A stretch of 64,000 nucleotides of DNA, from NCBI RefSeq assembly GCF_000969605.1, contig NZ_JZUE01000007.1, positions 186,001-250,000 of the forward strand, in the 5' to 3' direction. The DNA is from Aquincola tertiaricarbonis. GTDB lineage: Bacteria > Pseudomonadota > Gammaproteobacteria > Burkholderiales > Burkholderiaceae_C. The notes beneath the pieces were generated by a model, which was not told where the DNA came from, made no database searches, and worked only from the letters and a program-made list of their open reading frames with translations. This document shows, in pieces, positions 19,492-28,062 of the stretch. The position numbers and the translations under genes are program-made. Each line of letters begins with the position of its first letter. Within the stretch, counting starts at the first letter, position 1.

Positions 19492-20310
19492 ATGTTCAAG
19501 ACCAAGCTCATCGCCGGCGCCGCCCTCGCCGCCCTGATTGGCGCCGCTACCGCCGCCCCGACCTTCAAGGTCCAGGAAGGCGCGCTGACCGGCACCAACG
19601 CCAACATCGTCACCGCCGACAAGATCACGCTGCGCTACGAAGCGACGATCAACCAGACGCAGGCTGGCCCGGCCGCCCCGACGTTCTTCACCGAGTCCGG
19701 CTTCTTCAACGCCACCGGCTACTCGAATGGCAGCGCTTCGCAGCCCTCGCAGCTGAACGGCCTGGAAGTCGGCGGCGGCTACCAGATCTACGGCCTGTTC
19801 ACCGTGTCGGGCAACATCTCGTTCGCCGGCACCACCGCCCTGGCCGACTTCCTGACGGGCAGCGTGCGCTTCTACGCTGACACCAGCTCGAACACCACCA
19901 AGTCCCTGAACGGCACCACCGGCCTGGGCGCGACCACGCTGGTCGGCAACGGCGAAGACATCCTGCTGGGCAGCAGCGACATCGTGCTGGCCGGCAGCCA
20001 GGCCAACGTGCCCCTGGTCGGCAACCAAGCCGCCAGCGGCGGTTCGTTCGTCATCAACTACGGCGCCCTGAATCTGACCCCCACGGGTTCGGCCTTCTTC
20101 TTCGACCCGTCGCCGTTCTACCTGCGCATCGAAGTGTCGGGCGAGAACGAGAGCTTCAACCCGGCCCTGACCCCGGGCAACTACACCGGCACCGCCGTGG
20201 GTGATGCCTCGGCCGTGTTCAGCGATGTGCCGGAACCCGCCTCGCTGGCGCTGGTCGGCGCCGCCCTGGTGGGCCTGGGCCTGGCTCGCCGCCGCAGCAC
20301 CAAGGCCTGA
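19492..20310 (+). CDS. pepA: PEP-CTERM sorting domain protein, PepA (flocculation-associated) type
   Basis: A 272-residue exported protein with an N-terminal signal peptide (LIAGAALAALIGAATA) and a PEP-CTERM tail from residue about 246: VPEPASLAL, a short transmembrane stretch, then ARRR. Exosortase is expected to cleave at this tail during export. The middle is a Ser/Thr/Asn/Gly-rich beta domain (YQIYGLFTVSG, GEDILLGSSDIV, then FFFDPSPFYLRIEVSG), which I recall from the flocculation-associated PepA family. It has a strong sigma-54 promoter and a bidirectional terminator after it. PrsT and an E1-like gene lie next on the opposite strand. No exosortase gene is in the window. PEP-CTERM class is firm; the PepA assignment is less so. 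Confidence 0.82.
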   Translation: MFKTKLIAGAALAALIGAATAAPTFKVQEGALTGTNANIVTADKITLRYEATINQTQAGPAAPTFFTESGFFNATGYSNGSASQPSQLNGLEVGGGYQIYGLFTVSGNISFAGTTALADFLTGSVRFYADTSSNTTKSLNGTTGLGATTLVGNGEDILLGSSDIVLAGSQANVPLVGNQAASGGSFVINYGALNLTPTGSAFFFDPSPFYLRIEVSGENESFNPALTPGNYTGTAVGDASAVFSDVPEPASLALVGAALVGLGLARRRSTKA

Positions 20311-20351
20311 TGGCCTGACGCTGGTGCCTTCGGCTGAAGGCGCTGCATGAC

Positions 20352-20387
20352 AAACGGGGCCGACCCTTCGCAGGGTCGGCCCCGTTT
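20352..20387. terminator. Bidirectional intrinsic terminator
   Basis: A perfect 15-bp stem (AAACGGGGCCGACCC with GGGTCGGCCCCGTTT, six-base loop) gives a T-run on both strands. It lies between the convergent PEP-CTERM and ThiF-like genes and can serve both. Confidence 0.92.
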
Positions 20388-20404
20388 CCTTTGGGGAGCG
20401 CCGA

Positions 20405-21274
20405 TCAGGCCCCCGCCACCCGCGGCCGGATGAAGCGCAGCAGCAAACGCTGCAGCGGGTTGGCATTGCCGCCCGGCCGCCAGGTGTGCTTGAGCTTGTT
20501 CTCGTAGGCGTCGAACTGCAGCCCCCACGGCGCCGGCTTCAAGGCGCCGCGCCGCAGCAGCACCTTGAGCACCGCCGTGCCCATGACGCCTGCGCACAGG
20601 TCGCAGGACATGCCGGTGGACGGGCCGCGCCGCTCCTTGAAGTTCACCGCCTCGGGCGCCACCAGGTAGTTGCGGTTGAGCGCGGACGGCGACAGCCCGG
20701 CGATGAAGCGGGCGTACTGCTCCTCGACCGGCTGGCCTTCCACGCGGAAGTAGTCCTCGAAGCTCATGCGCCCCGGCTGGAAATACAGCAGCGACACGCC
20801 CATGCCCAGCGGTGCGGCCGTCAGCGCCGGGATGCCTTGGGCATAAGCCTGGGCGAACAGCAGCCGGCGCGCCTCGATGGCGAAGAAGTCGATGCCGTCC
20901 ACATACACGTCCACCCCGCCCAGGAAGGCCGCCACGTTGTCCGGCGACACGCCTTCGCCGAACACGGTGACCTCGGCCTGCGGGTTGATGTCGCGCACCA
21001 TGGCCGCGATCACGTCCGCCTTGGGCTGGTCCAGCGTGCTCATGAAGGCACCGGCCTGCCGGTTGAAGTTGTGCACCTCGAAGCGGTCGAAGTCGGCGAT
21101 GTGGAAGCGGGTGATGCCCAGCCGGGCCAGCGTCAGCGCATGCGCGCCGCCCACCCCGCCCAGGCCGGCGATGGCCACACGGGCGCTGCCGAGCTTGTCC
21201 TGCTCCTGCGCGGTGACCCAGCCGATGTTGCGCGAGAAGGCGCGGCTGTAGTCGAAGCGGTTGTTGTTGTCCAA
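20405..21274 (-). CDS. ThiF/MoeB-type E1-like adenylyltransferase
   Basis: A 289-residue member of the E1/ThiF/MoeB/HesA superfamily. It has the nucleotide-binding loop VAIAGLGGVGGAHALTL, an IADFDRFEVHNFNRQ segment (Asp for Mg-ATP, Arg finger region), then VDVYVDGIDFFAI, and a single CDLC pair near the C-terminus. Such enzymes adenylate a carrier protein's C-terminus or a peptide. The TTG start (LDNNNRFDYSR) is chosen because GGAGA sits six bases upstream; an ATG 11 codons earlier (at 21307) has no ribosome site. It lies between PepA and prsT, and its thiamine role is doubtful despite the family name. Confidence 0.82.
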   Translation of the reverse strand: MDNNNRFDYSRAFSRNIGWVTAQEQDKLGSARVAIAGLGGVGGAHALTLARLGITRFHIADFDRFEVHNFNRQAGAFMSTLDQPKADVIAAMVRDINPQAEVTVFGEGVSPDNVAAFLGGVDVYVDGIDFFAIEARRLLFAQAYAQGIPALTAAPLGMGVSLLYFQPGRMSFEDYFRVEGQPVEEQYARFIAGLSPSALNRNYLVAPEAVNFKERRGPSTGMSCDLCAGVMGTAVLKVLLRRGALKPAPWGLQFDAYENKLKHTWRPGGNANPLQRLLLRFIRPRVAGA

Positions 21275-21386
21275 AGCGGTCTCCTGTTCCTCGGCGACGC
21301 GAAGCATCGGAGTTTGAGATCGGAGCCGGGCGGCCGGGCCGCATGGCGGTCACGGCGCCCGGCAACGGACACCGTGACCGATGTCA

Positions 21387-24170
21387 CTAAAGCTGGCCCA
21401 GCAGCTTCTGCACTTCGGGTTGCGCGGGGTACTTGTCCCCCAGCGCGGCCAGCGCCTGCAACTCGGTACGGGCCAGTGCCGGCTTGCCGCCTTGCATGTA
21501 GATGCGGGCCAGCGACATGCGTGCCGCCGGCTCGTCTGGGGCCAGTTCCAGCACCCGCTTCTGCACGCGGATGGCCTCGTCGTACTGCTTGTCCTGCGCC
21601 AGCGCCAGGGCCAGGGTGTCCAGGATGGCGGGCACCTCGGGCTGCAGCTCGTTCGCCCGGCGGGCGTGGGCCAACGCGCCGTTGTCGCCCGCGCGCACCA
21701 TCGACCACGCGATGTTGTTGAGCACCGGCACGTAGTCGGGGTGGTGGTCGAGCACCGCCTTGAACTGCGCGATGGCCTTGGGATAGTCGCGCGCCATCAT
21801 CGCTACCTCGCCGAGGTGGGCCCGCAGCTCACGCTCGGTGGGGTGGGCGGCGATCCAGCCGGCCGCCAGCTTCTCTGCCTCGGGCGCGCGTCCAGCCTGC
21901 AGCAGGGCGCGGTGCAGGCGGATCACCGGCTCGGGTTGCGCGAAGCGGGCGTACACCGCCTTGTAGCGCTCCACCGCCACCGCCGGGCCGCCTTTTTCCG
22001 CCTCGATGTCGGCTTCCCACAGGTAGCCGGTGGGGTCCTGCGGGCGTGCCTTCTGCACGGTGCGGGCGATGGCCAGGGCGTCGGCGGTGCGGCCGTCGGT
22101 CATCGCCATGCGCACCAGCTGCTGCTGCGCCGGCACCAGGTCGGGCGCCAGCGCCACCGCGCGCTGCAGGTGCGCCCTGGCGCCTTGCGGATTCCGGGCG
22201 GCCAGCTGCACTTCGGCCAGGCGGGTGTGCGGCAGCGGCGATCCGGGCGCCAGCGCGACCAGCCGGTTGAAGGTGGAGATGGCCTGGTTGGTGTCGCCGG
22301 TGGCCATCTGGGCACGGCCCAGCGCGTCCAGCAGCTCGATGCCTTCGGGCTGCGCGCCCAGCGCGGCCTGGGCCGCCTCCAGCGCCTGCTGCGGCTGGCG
22401 ATGTATCAGCAGGTGTTCCACCAGCGCCAGCCGGGGCTGCACCTCGGCCGGGTTGGCCTTGATGGCCTCGCGCAGCAGGGCCTCGATCTTGGCGGGCTCG
22501 GTGCGGTCACGCGCCATCAGGCCCGCCAGGCCGAGCTGCGCCTGGAGGTTGCGCTTGTCGGCGGCCAGCACCTTCTCGAAGCGTGCACGCGCGGCATCAC
22601 GCTTGTTCTCGCGCAGGTCCAACTCCACCAGCCGCAGCACCGCCGGCATGTAGGTGGCGTCCAGGCCCACCGCCCGCTCGAAGGAAGCACGGGCGCCGGC
22701 CAGGTCGTTCTGCCGCAGCTGCAGCCCACCGCGCAGCTGGGCGGCCAGCGGCTTGCCGGGCTGCTTGGCTTCCAGGCGCTCGATGGCCTGCAGCGCCTGG
22801 GCGGTGTCGCCACGGCCCACGTAGTAGCTGATGACCACCATGTCGGTCTGCGAGCCGGTCTTGTCCTCGGCGGCGATGGACTTCAGCTCGTCGAGCGCGG
22901 CCGGGCTCTGGTTGCGCTGCAGCTGCAGCGCGGCCAGCGCCGTGCGGCTGCGCAGCTGGTCGGGCGCGGCCTGCACCGACTGGCGGAATAGCTGCTCGGC
23001 CTTGTCGGCCTGGCCCATCAGCAGCTGCACCTCGCCGGCGATGAGCAGGGCTTCGCTGTCGGGCTTGGCGGCCGCCAGCAGCGGCTCCAGCGTGGCCAGC
23101 GCCTTGGCGGGCTGGCCCAGGCGCACGTAGGCCTGCGCCAGCAGCCGCCGCGCCGCGGGCAGGTCGGGCGAGAGCTGCAGCGCCTTGGCCAGCGTGCGCT
23201 CGGCCACCAGCACGCGGCCGCGCTTGAGCTCCAGCCCGCCGGCCACCTGCAGCGACAACGCATGGTTGGGGGCGGCCTTGAGCACCTGCTGGATCAGCTC
23301 GTAGGCGCGCTGGTCGTCGCCGCGGGCCAGTGCCGCCTGCGCCTCGAAGAACAGGCTCTGCCGCTGCTGGCCGGGCACCCGGCGCAGCTTCTCGATCTCG
23401 GCGGCGGCCTCGGGCTCGCCCAGCTCGAACAGCAGCGAGATCTTGGCGATGCGCGCCGGGCCGTGCGCCGGCTGGTGTTCCAGCGCGGTGTTGTAGGCGG
23501 CCAGCGCTTCCTGGCGCCGGCCCTCCAGCGTCAGCAGGTTGCCGCGGGTGAACCAGGCGTCGGCATCCTTCGGATGGGCGGCGGTCACCTTGTCGGCCAG
23601 CGCCAGTGCCTCGGCGCGCCGGCCCTGGTTGCCCAGCAGGCGCGCCTGCAGCAGCTGCGCGGGGGCATGGTCGGGCGCGGCCTGCAGTGCATCGGCCAGC
23701 GCCTGTTCCGCCTGCGGCTGCGACTTTTCGCCAAGGTAGGCCATCGCGAGCGAGGTCTTGAGGCTGGCGGTGGCCTCGGGCTTGTCGAAGCGGGTGGTGG
23801 CGTAGTCGCGGATCACCACCTGCCCCTGGCCCTGGGCGGTGAGCGCCCGTGCCAGCGCCGGCACCGCCTCGTCGGCCGGGTAGCCGTACTCCAGCGCCCG
23901 GCGCAGCTCGCCCACGGCATTGGCCGCATCGCCGCTGCGCAGCAGCGCTTCGCCCAGCAGGAAGCGGGCTTCGGCCAGCTTGAGGTCCTTCTGCAGCGCG
24001 TTCTTGAGCTGGATGATGGCCGCCGCGTTGTCGTTGCGGTCCATGTACGACCTGGCCGAGGCGATCAGGTCGCCGCTGCTCTGGCCACCGCAACCGCCGG
24101 CGATCAGGACGGGGACGAGGACGGCGATTTTCAGCAGACGGGAGAGGGGCAAGGCCAAGATAACCACCAT
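21387..24170 (-). CDS. prsT: PEP-CTERM system TPR-repeat lipoprotein PrsT
   Basis: A 927-residue protein with an N-terminal lipoprotein signal (lipobox ending IAGGC, Cys27), then a run of tetratricopeptide repeats to the end (for example AEARFLLGEALLRSGDAANA). Length and architecture match PrsT, a conserved TPR protein of exosortase A/PEP-CTERM loci that is probably involved in envelope assembly or export of exopolysaccharide and PEP-CTERM proteins. It lies upstream of the E1-like gene on the same strand, with 112 bases between. No strong Shine-Dalgarno precedes the ATG, so the start is approximate. Confidence 0.85.
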   Translation of the reverse strand: MVVILALPLSRLLKIAVLVPVLIAGGCGGQSSGDLIASARSYMDRNDNAAAIIQLKNALQKDLKLAEARFLLGEALLRSGDAANAVGELRRALEYGYPADEAVPALARALTAQGQGQVVIRDYATTRFDKPEATASLKTSLAMAYLGEKSQPQAEQALADALQAAPDHAPAQLLQARLLGNQGRRAEALALADKVTAAHPKDADAWFTRGNLLTLEGRRQEALAAYNTALEHQPAHGPARIAKISLLFELGEPEAAAEIEKLRRVPGQQRQSLFFEAQAALARGDDQRAYELIQQVLKAAPNHALSLQVAGGLELKRGRVLVAERTLAKALQLSPDLPAARRLLAQAYVRLGQPAKALATLEPLLAAAKPDSEALLIAGEVQLLMGQADKAEQLFRQSVQAAPDQLRSRTALAALQLQRNQSPAALDELKSIAAEDKTGSQTDMVVISYYVGRGDTAQALQAIERLEAKQPGKPLAAQLRGGLQLRQNDLAGARASFERAVGLDATYMPAVLRLVELDLRENKRDAARARFEKVLAADKRNLQAQLGLAGLMARDRTEPAKIEALLREAIKANPAEVQPRLALVEHLLIHRQPQQALEAAQAALGAQPEGIELLDALGRAQMATGDTNQAISTFNRLVALAPGSPLPHTRLAEVQLAARNPQGARAHLQRAVALAPDLVPAQQQLVRMAMTDGRTADALAIARTVQKARPQDPTGYLWEADIEAEKGGPAVAVERYKAVYARFAQPEPVIRLHRALLQAGRAPEAEKLAAGWIAAHPTERELRAHLGEVAMMARDYPKAIAQFKAVLDHHPDYVPVLNNIAWSMVRAGDNGALAHARRANELQPEVPAILDTLALALAQDKQYDEAIRVQKRVLELAPDEPAARMSLARIYMQGGKPALARTELQALAALGDKYPAQPEVQKLLGQL

Positions 24171-24229
24171 GGGGAGAGCAGAACATCACCGCCGTTCGCT
24201 CGACGGCGCGGCCGCGTCGGATGGTACAC

Positions 24230-24249
24230 AAGCCCGTCAGCGGGCTTTT
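24230..24249 (-). terminator. Probable terminator after copZ
   Basis: AAGCCCG and CGGGCTT form a 7-bp stem with a TCAG loop. On the plus strand the stem is followed by TTTTA; on the minus strand the tail is TTGTGT. It lies in the gap between copZ and prsT. Confidence 0.6.
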
Positions 24250-24266
24250 AGGAGTTGGCAGCCCCC

Positions 24267-24470
24267 TCAGGCCGCCGCCACCGGCGTGTACCCCGCCTCC
24301 TCGATGGCGGCGCGCAGCACTGATGCATCGGCCGCCACCGGCTGCACTTGAACGCGGTGCGCGTCCAGGTCCACCTGGACCTGCGCACCGGGATCGGCTT
24401 GCTGTAATGCCTGGGTGATGGCCCGCACGCAGTGGCCGCAGCTCATGTCGTTCACTTCAAAGCTGATCAT
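24267..24470 (-). CDS. copZ: Heavy-metal-associated (HMA) copper chaperone, CopZ-like
   Basis: A 67-residue protein consisting of one HMA domain, with the metal site DMSCGHC (the two Cys bind Cu(I)) and the family end IEEAGYTP. Small HMA proteins carry Cu(I) to the P-type ATPase. The ATG (MISFEVND) has a GGAG site seven bases upstream. It is divergent from copA, with a CueR-type box for each direction, so both should respond to copper. Confidence 0.88.
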   Translation of the reverse strand: MISFEVNDMSCGHCVRAITQALQQADPGAQVQVDLDAHRVQVQPVAADASVLRAAIEEAGYTPVAAA

Positions 24471-24501
24471 GGAGAACTCCGGTGGGTAAGGAAGCCTGCA
24501 G

Positions 24502-24531
24502 CTTGAACCCTGCCCTCGTGGCAAGGTCAAG
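24502..24531 (-). promoter_or_regulatory. CueR-type promoter for copZ
   Basis: On the minus strand, CTTGACC is followed by TTGCC-ACGAG-GGCAGGG and TTCAAG. This is the MerR-family layout with a 19-bp spacer carrying the dyad CCTTGCC/GGCAGGG between -35 and -10. It is almost identical to the copA box 26 bases away. Confidence 0.8.
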
Positions 24532-24556
24532 CGCGGCACACGGGGTAGGGCCTTGG

Positions 24557-24588
24557 CTTGACCTTGCCATGATGGCAAGGTTCACACT
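24557..24588 (+). promoter_or_regulatory. CueR-type promoter for copA
   Basis: CTTGACC begins the -35; the dyad CCTTGCC-ATGAT-GGCAAGG fills a 19-bp spacer; the -10 is weak (CACACT). It is the typical CueR activation site, about 40 bases before the copA ATG. Confidence 0.85.
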
Positions 24589-24621
24589 GGCTGCCAGAAC
24601 CTGCCTCGGAAGTCCCCCGCC

Positions 24622-26856
24622 ATGTCGTCAGCCACCACCACCGCCGCGCCGTCCCACGAATTCCAGTTGCAGATCGGCGGCATGACCTGCGCCTCCTGTG
24701 TGATGCGGGTGGAAAAGGCCCTGAAGAAGGTGCCGGGCGTGCAGGAGGCCAGCGTCAACATCGCCACCGAGCGCGCCACCGTGCAAGCCGGCGATGGCGT
24801 GCAGCCGCAGGCGCTGCAGGCGGCGGTCGAGAAGGCCGGCTACGAGGCCAGCCCGGTGTTGGAAGACGCCGAAGCCGCCGGCGCCGCGGCTTCGGCCCCC
24901 CGCGGCCTGCCGGGCTGGTGGCCGGTGGCGCTGGCTGCCCTGCTCACGCTGCCGCTGATCCTGCCGATGCTGCTGGCGCCCTTCGGGGTGGAGGCGGTGC
25001 TGCCCGCGGCCTGGCAGCTGGCGCTGGCCACGCCGGTGCAGTTCGTCCTGGGCTGGCGCTTCTACCGCGCCGGTGTCAAGGCGGCGCTGTCCGGCAGCGG
25101 CAACATGGACCTGCTGGTGGCCCTGGGCACCTCGGCCGCCTACGGCCTGTCGGTCTACCTGATGGCCGTGGCGGGCGGACATGCGGCGCACGGCGGCGGC
25201 ATGCCGCACCTGTACTTCGAGGCCTCCGCCACCGTCATCACGCTGGTGCTGCTGGGCAAGTGGCTGGAGCAGCGCGCCAAGCGCCAGACCACCGAGGCCA
25301 TCCGGGCGCTGAATGCCTTGCGCCCGGCGGTGGCCCGGGTGCGCCGGCACGGCGTGGAAGCCGAGGTGCCGGTGCGCCAGGTGCGGGTGGACGACCTGGT
25401 GGTGATCCGCCCCGGCGAGCGCGTGCCGGTGGACGGCGTGATCGTGGAAGGTCACAGCCACTTGGACGAATCGCTGCTGACCGGCGAGAGCCTGCCCGCC
25501 GCCCGTGGCGAGGGCGGGCCGGTAACCGGCGGCGCCATCAACGGCGAAGGTGCCCTGCTGGTGCGCACCACCGCCGTGGGCGCCGAGACCACGCTGGCCC
25601 GCATCATCCGGCTGGTGGAATCGGCCCAGGCCGGCAAGGCGCCGATCCAGCGCACCGTCGACCGCGTGAGCGCGGTGTTCGTGCCGGTGGTGCTGGGCAT
25701 CGCGCTGCTCACCTTCGGCGGGTGGGTGCTGGCCAGCGGCGACTGGGAGCAGGCGCTGATCAATGCCGTGGCGGTGCTGGTGATCGCCTGCCCTTGCGCG
25801 CTGGGACTGGCCACGCCCACGGCCATCATGGCCGGCACCGGCGTCGCGGCCACGCACGGCATCCTGATCAAGGATGCGCAGGCGCTGGAGCTGGCGCACG
25901 CCGTCACCACCGTGGCCTTCGACAAGACCGGCACGCTGACCGAAGGCCTGCCTTCGCTGGTGGCGCTGCTGCCCGCGCCCGGCATGGACGAGGCCGAACT
26001 GCTGCGCCTGTGCGCCGCCGTGCAGCAGCACAGCGAACATCCGCTGGCGCGTGCCGTCAGCGCCCGTGCACAGGCGCAGGCGCTGCCCGTGCCTGCCGCG
26101 GCCGACGCGCAGGCGCTGCCCGGCCGCGGCCTGCAGGCCACGGTGGAAGGCCGCCGGCTGCTGCTGGGCAGCCAGCGGCTGCTGGACGAATCGGGCGCCG
26201 AGGCCGGCGCGCTGGCGGCGCAGGCCGAGCGGCTGCAGGGCGAGGGCCGCACCGTGTCCTGGCTGCTGGAAGCGCATGGCGGCGGCGCCCGCGCGCTCGG
26301 CCTGCTGGCGTTCGGCGATACGGTCAAGCCCGCCGCGGTGGCTGCGGTGCAGCGCCTGCACCGCCTGGGCATCCGCACCGTGATGCTCACCGGCGACAAC
26401 GCCGGCAGCGCCCGCGCCGTGGCCCAGCCGCTGGGCATCGACGAGGTGCGCGCCGACGTGCTGCCGGCCGACAAGGCCCAGGCCGTGCAGGCGTTGCGCG
26501 AGGCCGGCGGGGTGGTGGCGATGGTGGGCGACGGCATCAACGATGCCCCGGCGCTGGCCGCGGCCGACGTGGGCATCGCCATGTCCACCGGCACCGACGT
26601 GGCGATGGAAACCGCCGGCATCACGCTGATGCGTGGCGACCCGGCGCTGGTGGCCGACGCCATCGACGTCTCCCGCCGCACCTACGCCAAGATCCGCCAG
26701 AACCTGTTCTGGGCCTTCGCGTACAACGTGGTGGGCATCCCGCTGGCCGCGCTGGGCTGGCTGAACCCGATGATCGCCGGCGCGGCCATGGCCTTCAGCA
26801 GCGTGAGCGTGGTGGCCAATGCGCTGCTGCTGCGCCGCTGGCGGCCCGGCGCCTGA
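24622..26856 (+). CDS. copA: Copper-exporting P1B-type ATPase CopA
   Basis: A 744-residue inner-membrane ATPase that pumps Cu(I) to the periplasm. It has one N-terminal HMA domain (GMTCASC, residues 20-26), about eight membrane helices, the TGES actuator loop, the ion motif CPC (about 391-393), the phosphorylation site DKTGT (Asp434), an SEHPLARA nucleotide motif and GDGINDAP (from 636). All catalytic residues are present. It is driven from a CueR box and followed 25 bases later by cueR itself, so the module is self-regulating. Confidence 0.97.
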   Translation: MSSATTTAAPSHEFQLQIGGMTCASCVMRVEKALKKVPGVQEASVNIATERATVQAGDGVQPQALQAAVEKAGYEASPVLEDAEAAGAAASAPRGLPGWWPVALAALLTLPLILPMLLAPFGVEAVLPAAWQLALATPVQFVLGWRFYRAGVKAALSGSGNMDLLVALGTSAAYGLSVYLMAVAGGHAAHGGGMPHLYFEASATVITLVLLGKWLEQRAKRQTTEAIRALNALRPAVARVRRHGVEAEVPVRQVRVDDLVVIRPGERVPVDGVIVEGHSHLDESLLTGESLPAARGEGGPVTGGAINGEGALLVRTTAVGAETTLARIIRLVESAQAGKAPIQRTVDRVSAVFVPVVLGIALLTFGGWVLASGDWEQALINAVAVLVIACPCALGLATPTAIMAGTGVAATHGILIKDAQALELAHAVTTVAFDKTGTLTEGLPSLVALLPAPGMDEAELLRLCAAVQQHSEHPLARAVSARAQAQALPVPAAADAQALPGRGLQATVEGRRLLLGSQRLLDESGAEAGALAAQAERLQGEGRTVSWLLEAHGGGARALGLLAFGDTVKPAAVAAVQRLHRLGIRTVMLTGDNAGSARAVAQPLGIDEVRADVLPADKAQAVQALREAGGVVAMVGDGINDAPALAAADVGIAMSTGTDVAMETAGITLMRGDPALVADAIDVSRRTYAKIRQNLFWAFAYNVVGIPLAALGWLNPMIAGAAMAFSSVSVVANALLLRRWRPGA

Positions 26857-26881
26857 ACCGGATGGCAACAAGGAGCCCCGC

Positions 26882-27289
26882 ATGAGCATGAACATCGGCC
26901 AGGCGGCCAAGGCCAGCGGCATGACGGCCAAGATGATCCGCCACTACGAGCAGATCGGCCTGCTGGCCGCGCCGCCGCGCACCGAGGCCGGCTACCGCCT
27001 GTACAGCGCGGCCGACGTGCACACCCTGCGCTTCATCCGCCATGCGCGCGATCTCGGCTTTCCGCTGGCGCAGATCGGCGAGCTGGTGGGCCTGTGGCGC
27101 GACCGCGAGCGGCCCAGCCGGCAGGTCAAGGCCCTGGCGCAGGCCCAGATCGACGCGCTGGAAGCCAAGGCGCGCGAGCTGCTGGCGATGAAGGCCTCGC
27201 TCGAGCACCTGGTGCACTGTTGCCACGGCGACGACCGGCCCGACTGCCCGATCCTCGACACCCTGGCCGCGCCGGAGGCCGTGCGCTGA
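26882..27289 (+). CDS. cueR: Cu(I)-responsive MerR-family regulator CueR
   Basis: A 135-residue MerR-type activator. It has an N-terminal helix-turn-helix (MNIGQAAKASGMTAKMIRHY), EAGYRLYSAADV, a dimerization helix, and the metal loop CCHGDDRPDC. Cys114 and Cys122 match the two Cu(I) ligands of CueR (112 and 120 in E. coli). The first ATG has an AAGGAG site six bases upstream; MNIG two codons on is an alternative. It should activate copA and copZ at the two boxes upstream of copA. Confidence 0.92.
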   Translation: MSMNIGQAAKASGMTAKMIRHYEQIGLLAAPPRTEAGYRLYSAADVHTLRFIRHARDLGFPLAQIGELVGLWRDRERPSRQVKALAQAQIDALEAKARELLAMKASLEHLVHCCHGDDRPDCPILDTLAAPEAVR

Positions 27290-27302
27290 GCCGCGCACGT
27301 GC

Positions 27303-27926
27303 TCAGGGCAACCCGTTGCGCCCGTGCAGCAGGAAGGCCTGCCGCTGGCTCAGCCGCTCGTAGTAGGCGGCCACGGCCGGCAGGGAGGCATGCGCCATCG
27401 GCACCGAATACCAGCGATGGGTGGCCAGGCCCAGCACCACGTCGGCCAGCGTGAAGTCCGCGCCCAGCACGAAGGCGCCGGTGCGCTCCAGCTGGCGGTC
27501 CAGCACCGCCATCAGGCCGTTCCACTGCGCCACGCTGGCCTGGATGGCCGCGGCATCGGTGTGCGCCGGGCTGTGCCGCACCAGGGCCATGAAGGCATAG
27601 CGCCAGGCGTTGTTCAGGTCGCCCAGCTGCCAGTCCATCCACTGCTCCACCCGGGCACGGGCGAAGGCGTCGGTAGGCAGCAGGTCGGTGCGGCCATGGC
27701 GGCGCGCCAGGTAGCGGCAGATGGTGTTCGATTCCCACAGCACCGCCTCGCCGTCCACCATCACCGGCACCAGCGCATTCGGGTTCAGGGCCTTGAAGGC
27801 CGGGTCGTCGGTGGGCCGGAAACCCGCGCCCCATTGCTCCTGCTGGTAGGGCACGCCGATCTCGGCGCAGGTCCACAGCACCTTGCGCACATTGATGGAA
27901 GGCGATTTGCCGAGGATCTTCAGCAC
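27303..27926 (-). CDS. Glutathione S-transferase family protein
   Basis: A 207-residue GST. The N-terminal domain starts LKILGKSPSINVRKVLWTC (catalytic-type Ser in SPSIN), with NPNALVPVMVDGEAVLWES for glutathione contact. The C-terminal helical domain includes FTLADVVLGLA. I chose the GTG start because GGAG lies six bases before it and homologues begin there; an ATG 30 codons earlier has no such site. It is divergent from the FMN glutamate synthase-family gene. The substrate is unknown. Confidence 0.87.
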   Translation of the reverse strand: MLKILGKSPSINVRKVLWTCAEIGVPYQQEQWGAGFRPTDDPAFKALNPNALVPVMVDGEAVLWESNTICRYLARRHGRTDLLPTDAFARARVEQWMDWQLGDLNNAWRYAFMALVRHSPAHTDAAAIQASVAQWNGLMAVLDRQLERTGAFVLGADFTLADVVLGLATHRWYSVPMAHASLPAVAAYYERLSQRQAFLLHGRNGLP

Positions 27927-28062
27927 AGGGGGCTCCGGGTGTCTGCAATGGCGGCCCGACGATAACCGCCCCGCATGGCCGGTGAAGCCGCCGCTTATCC
28001 GCGCGCGCCGATTCACGGGCAGCCACTACCATGCGGCGGCCCCATTTCCCGAGAGAACGACG

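Noticed and set aside
20405-21274. ThiF-like protein as a thiamine gene linked to thiC
   Set aside because: It lies 6 kb from thiC, with no ThiS, ThiG or riboswitch, and sits in the PEP-CTERM locus.
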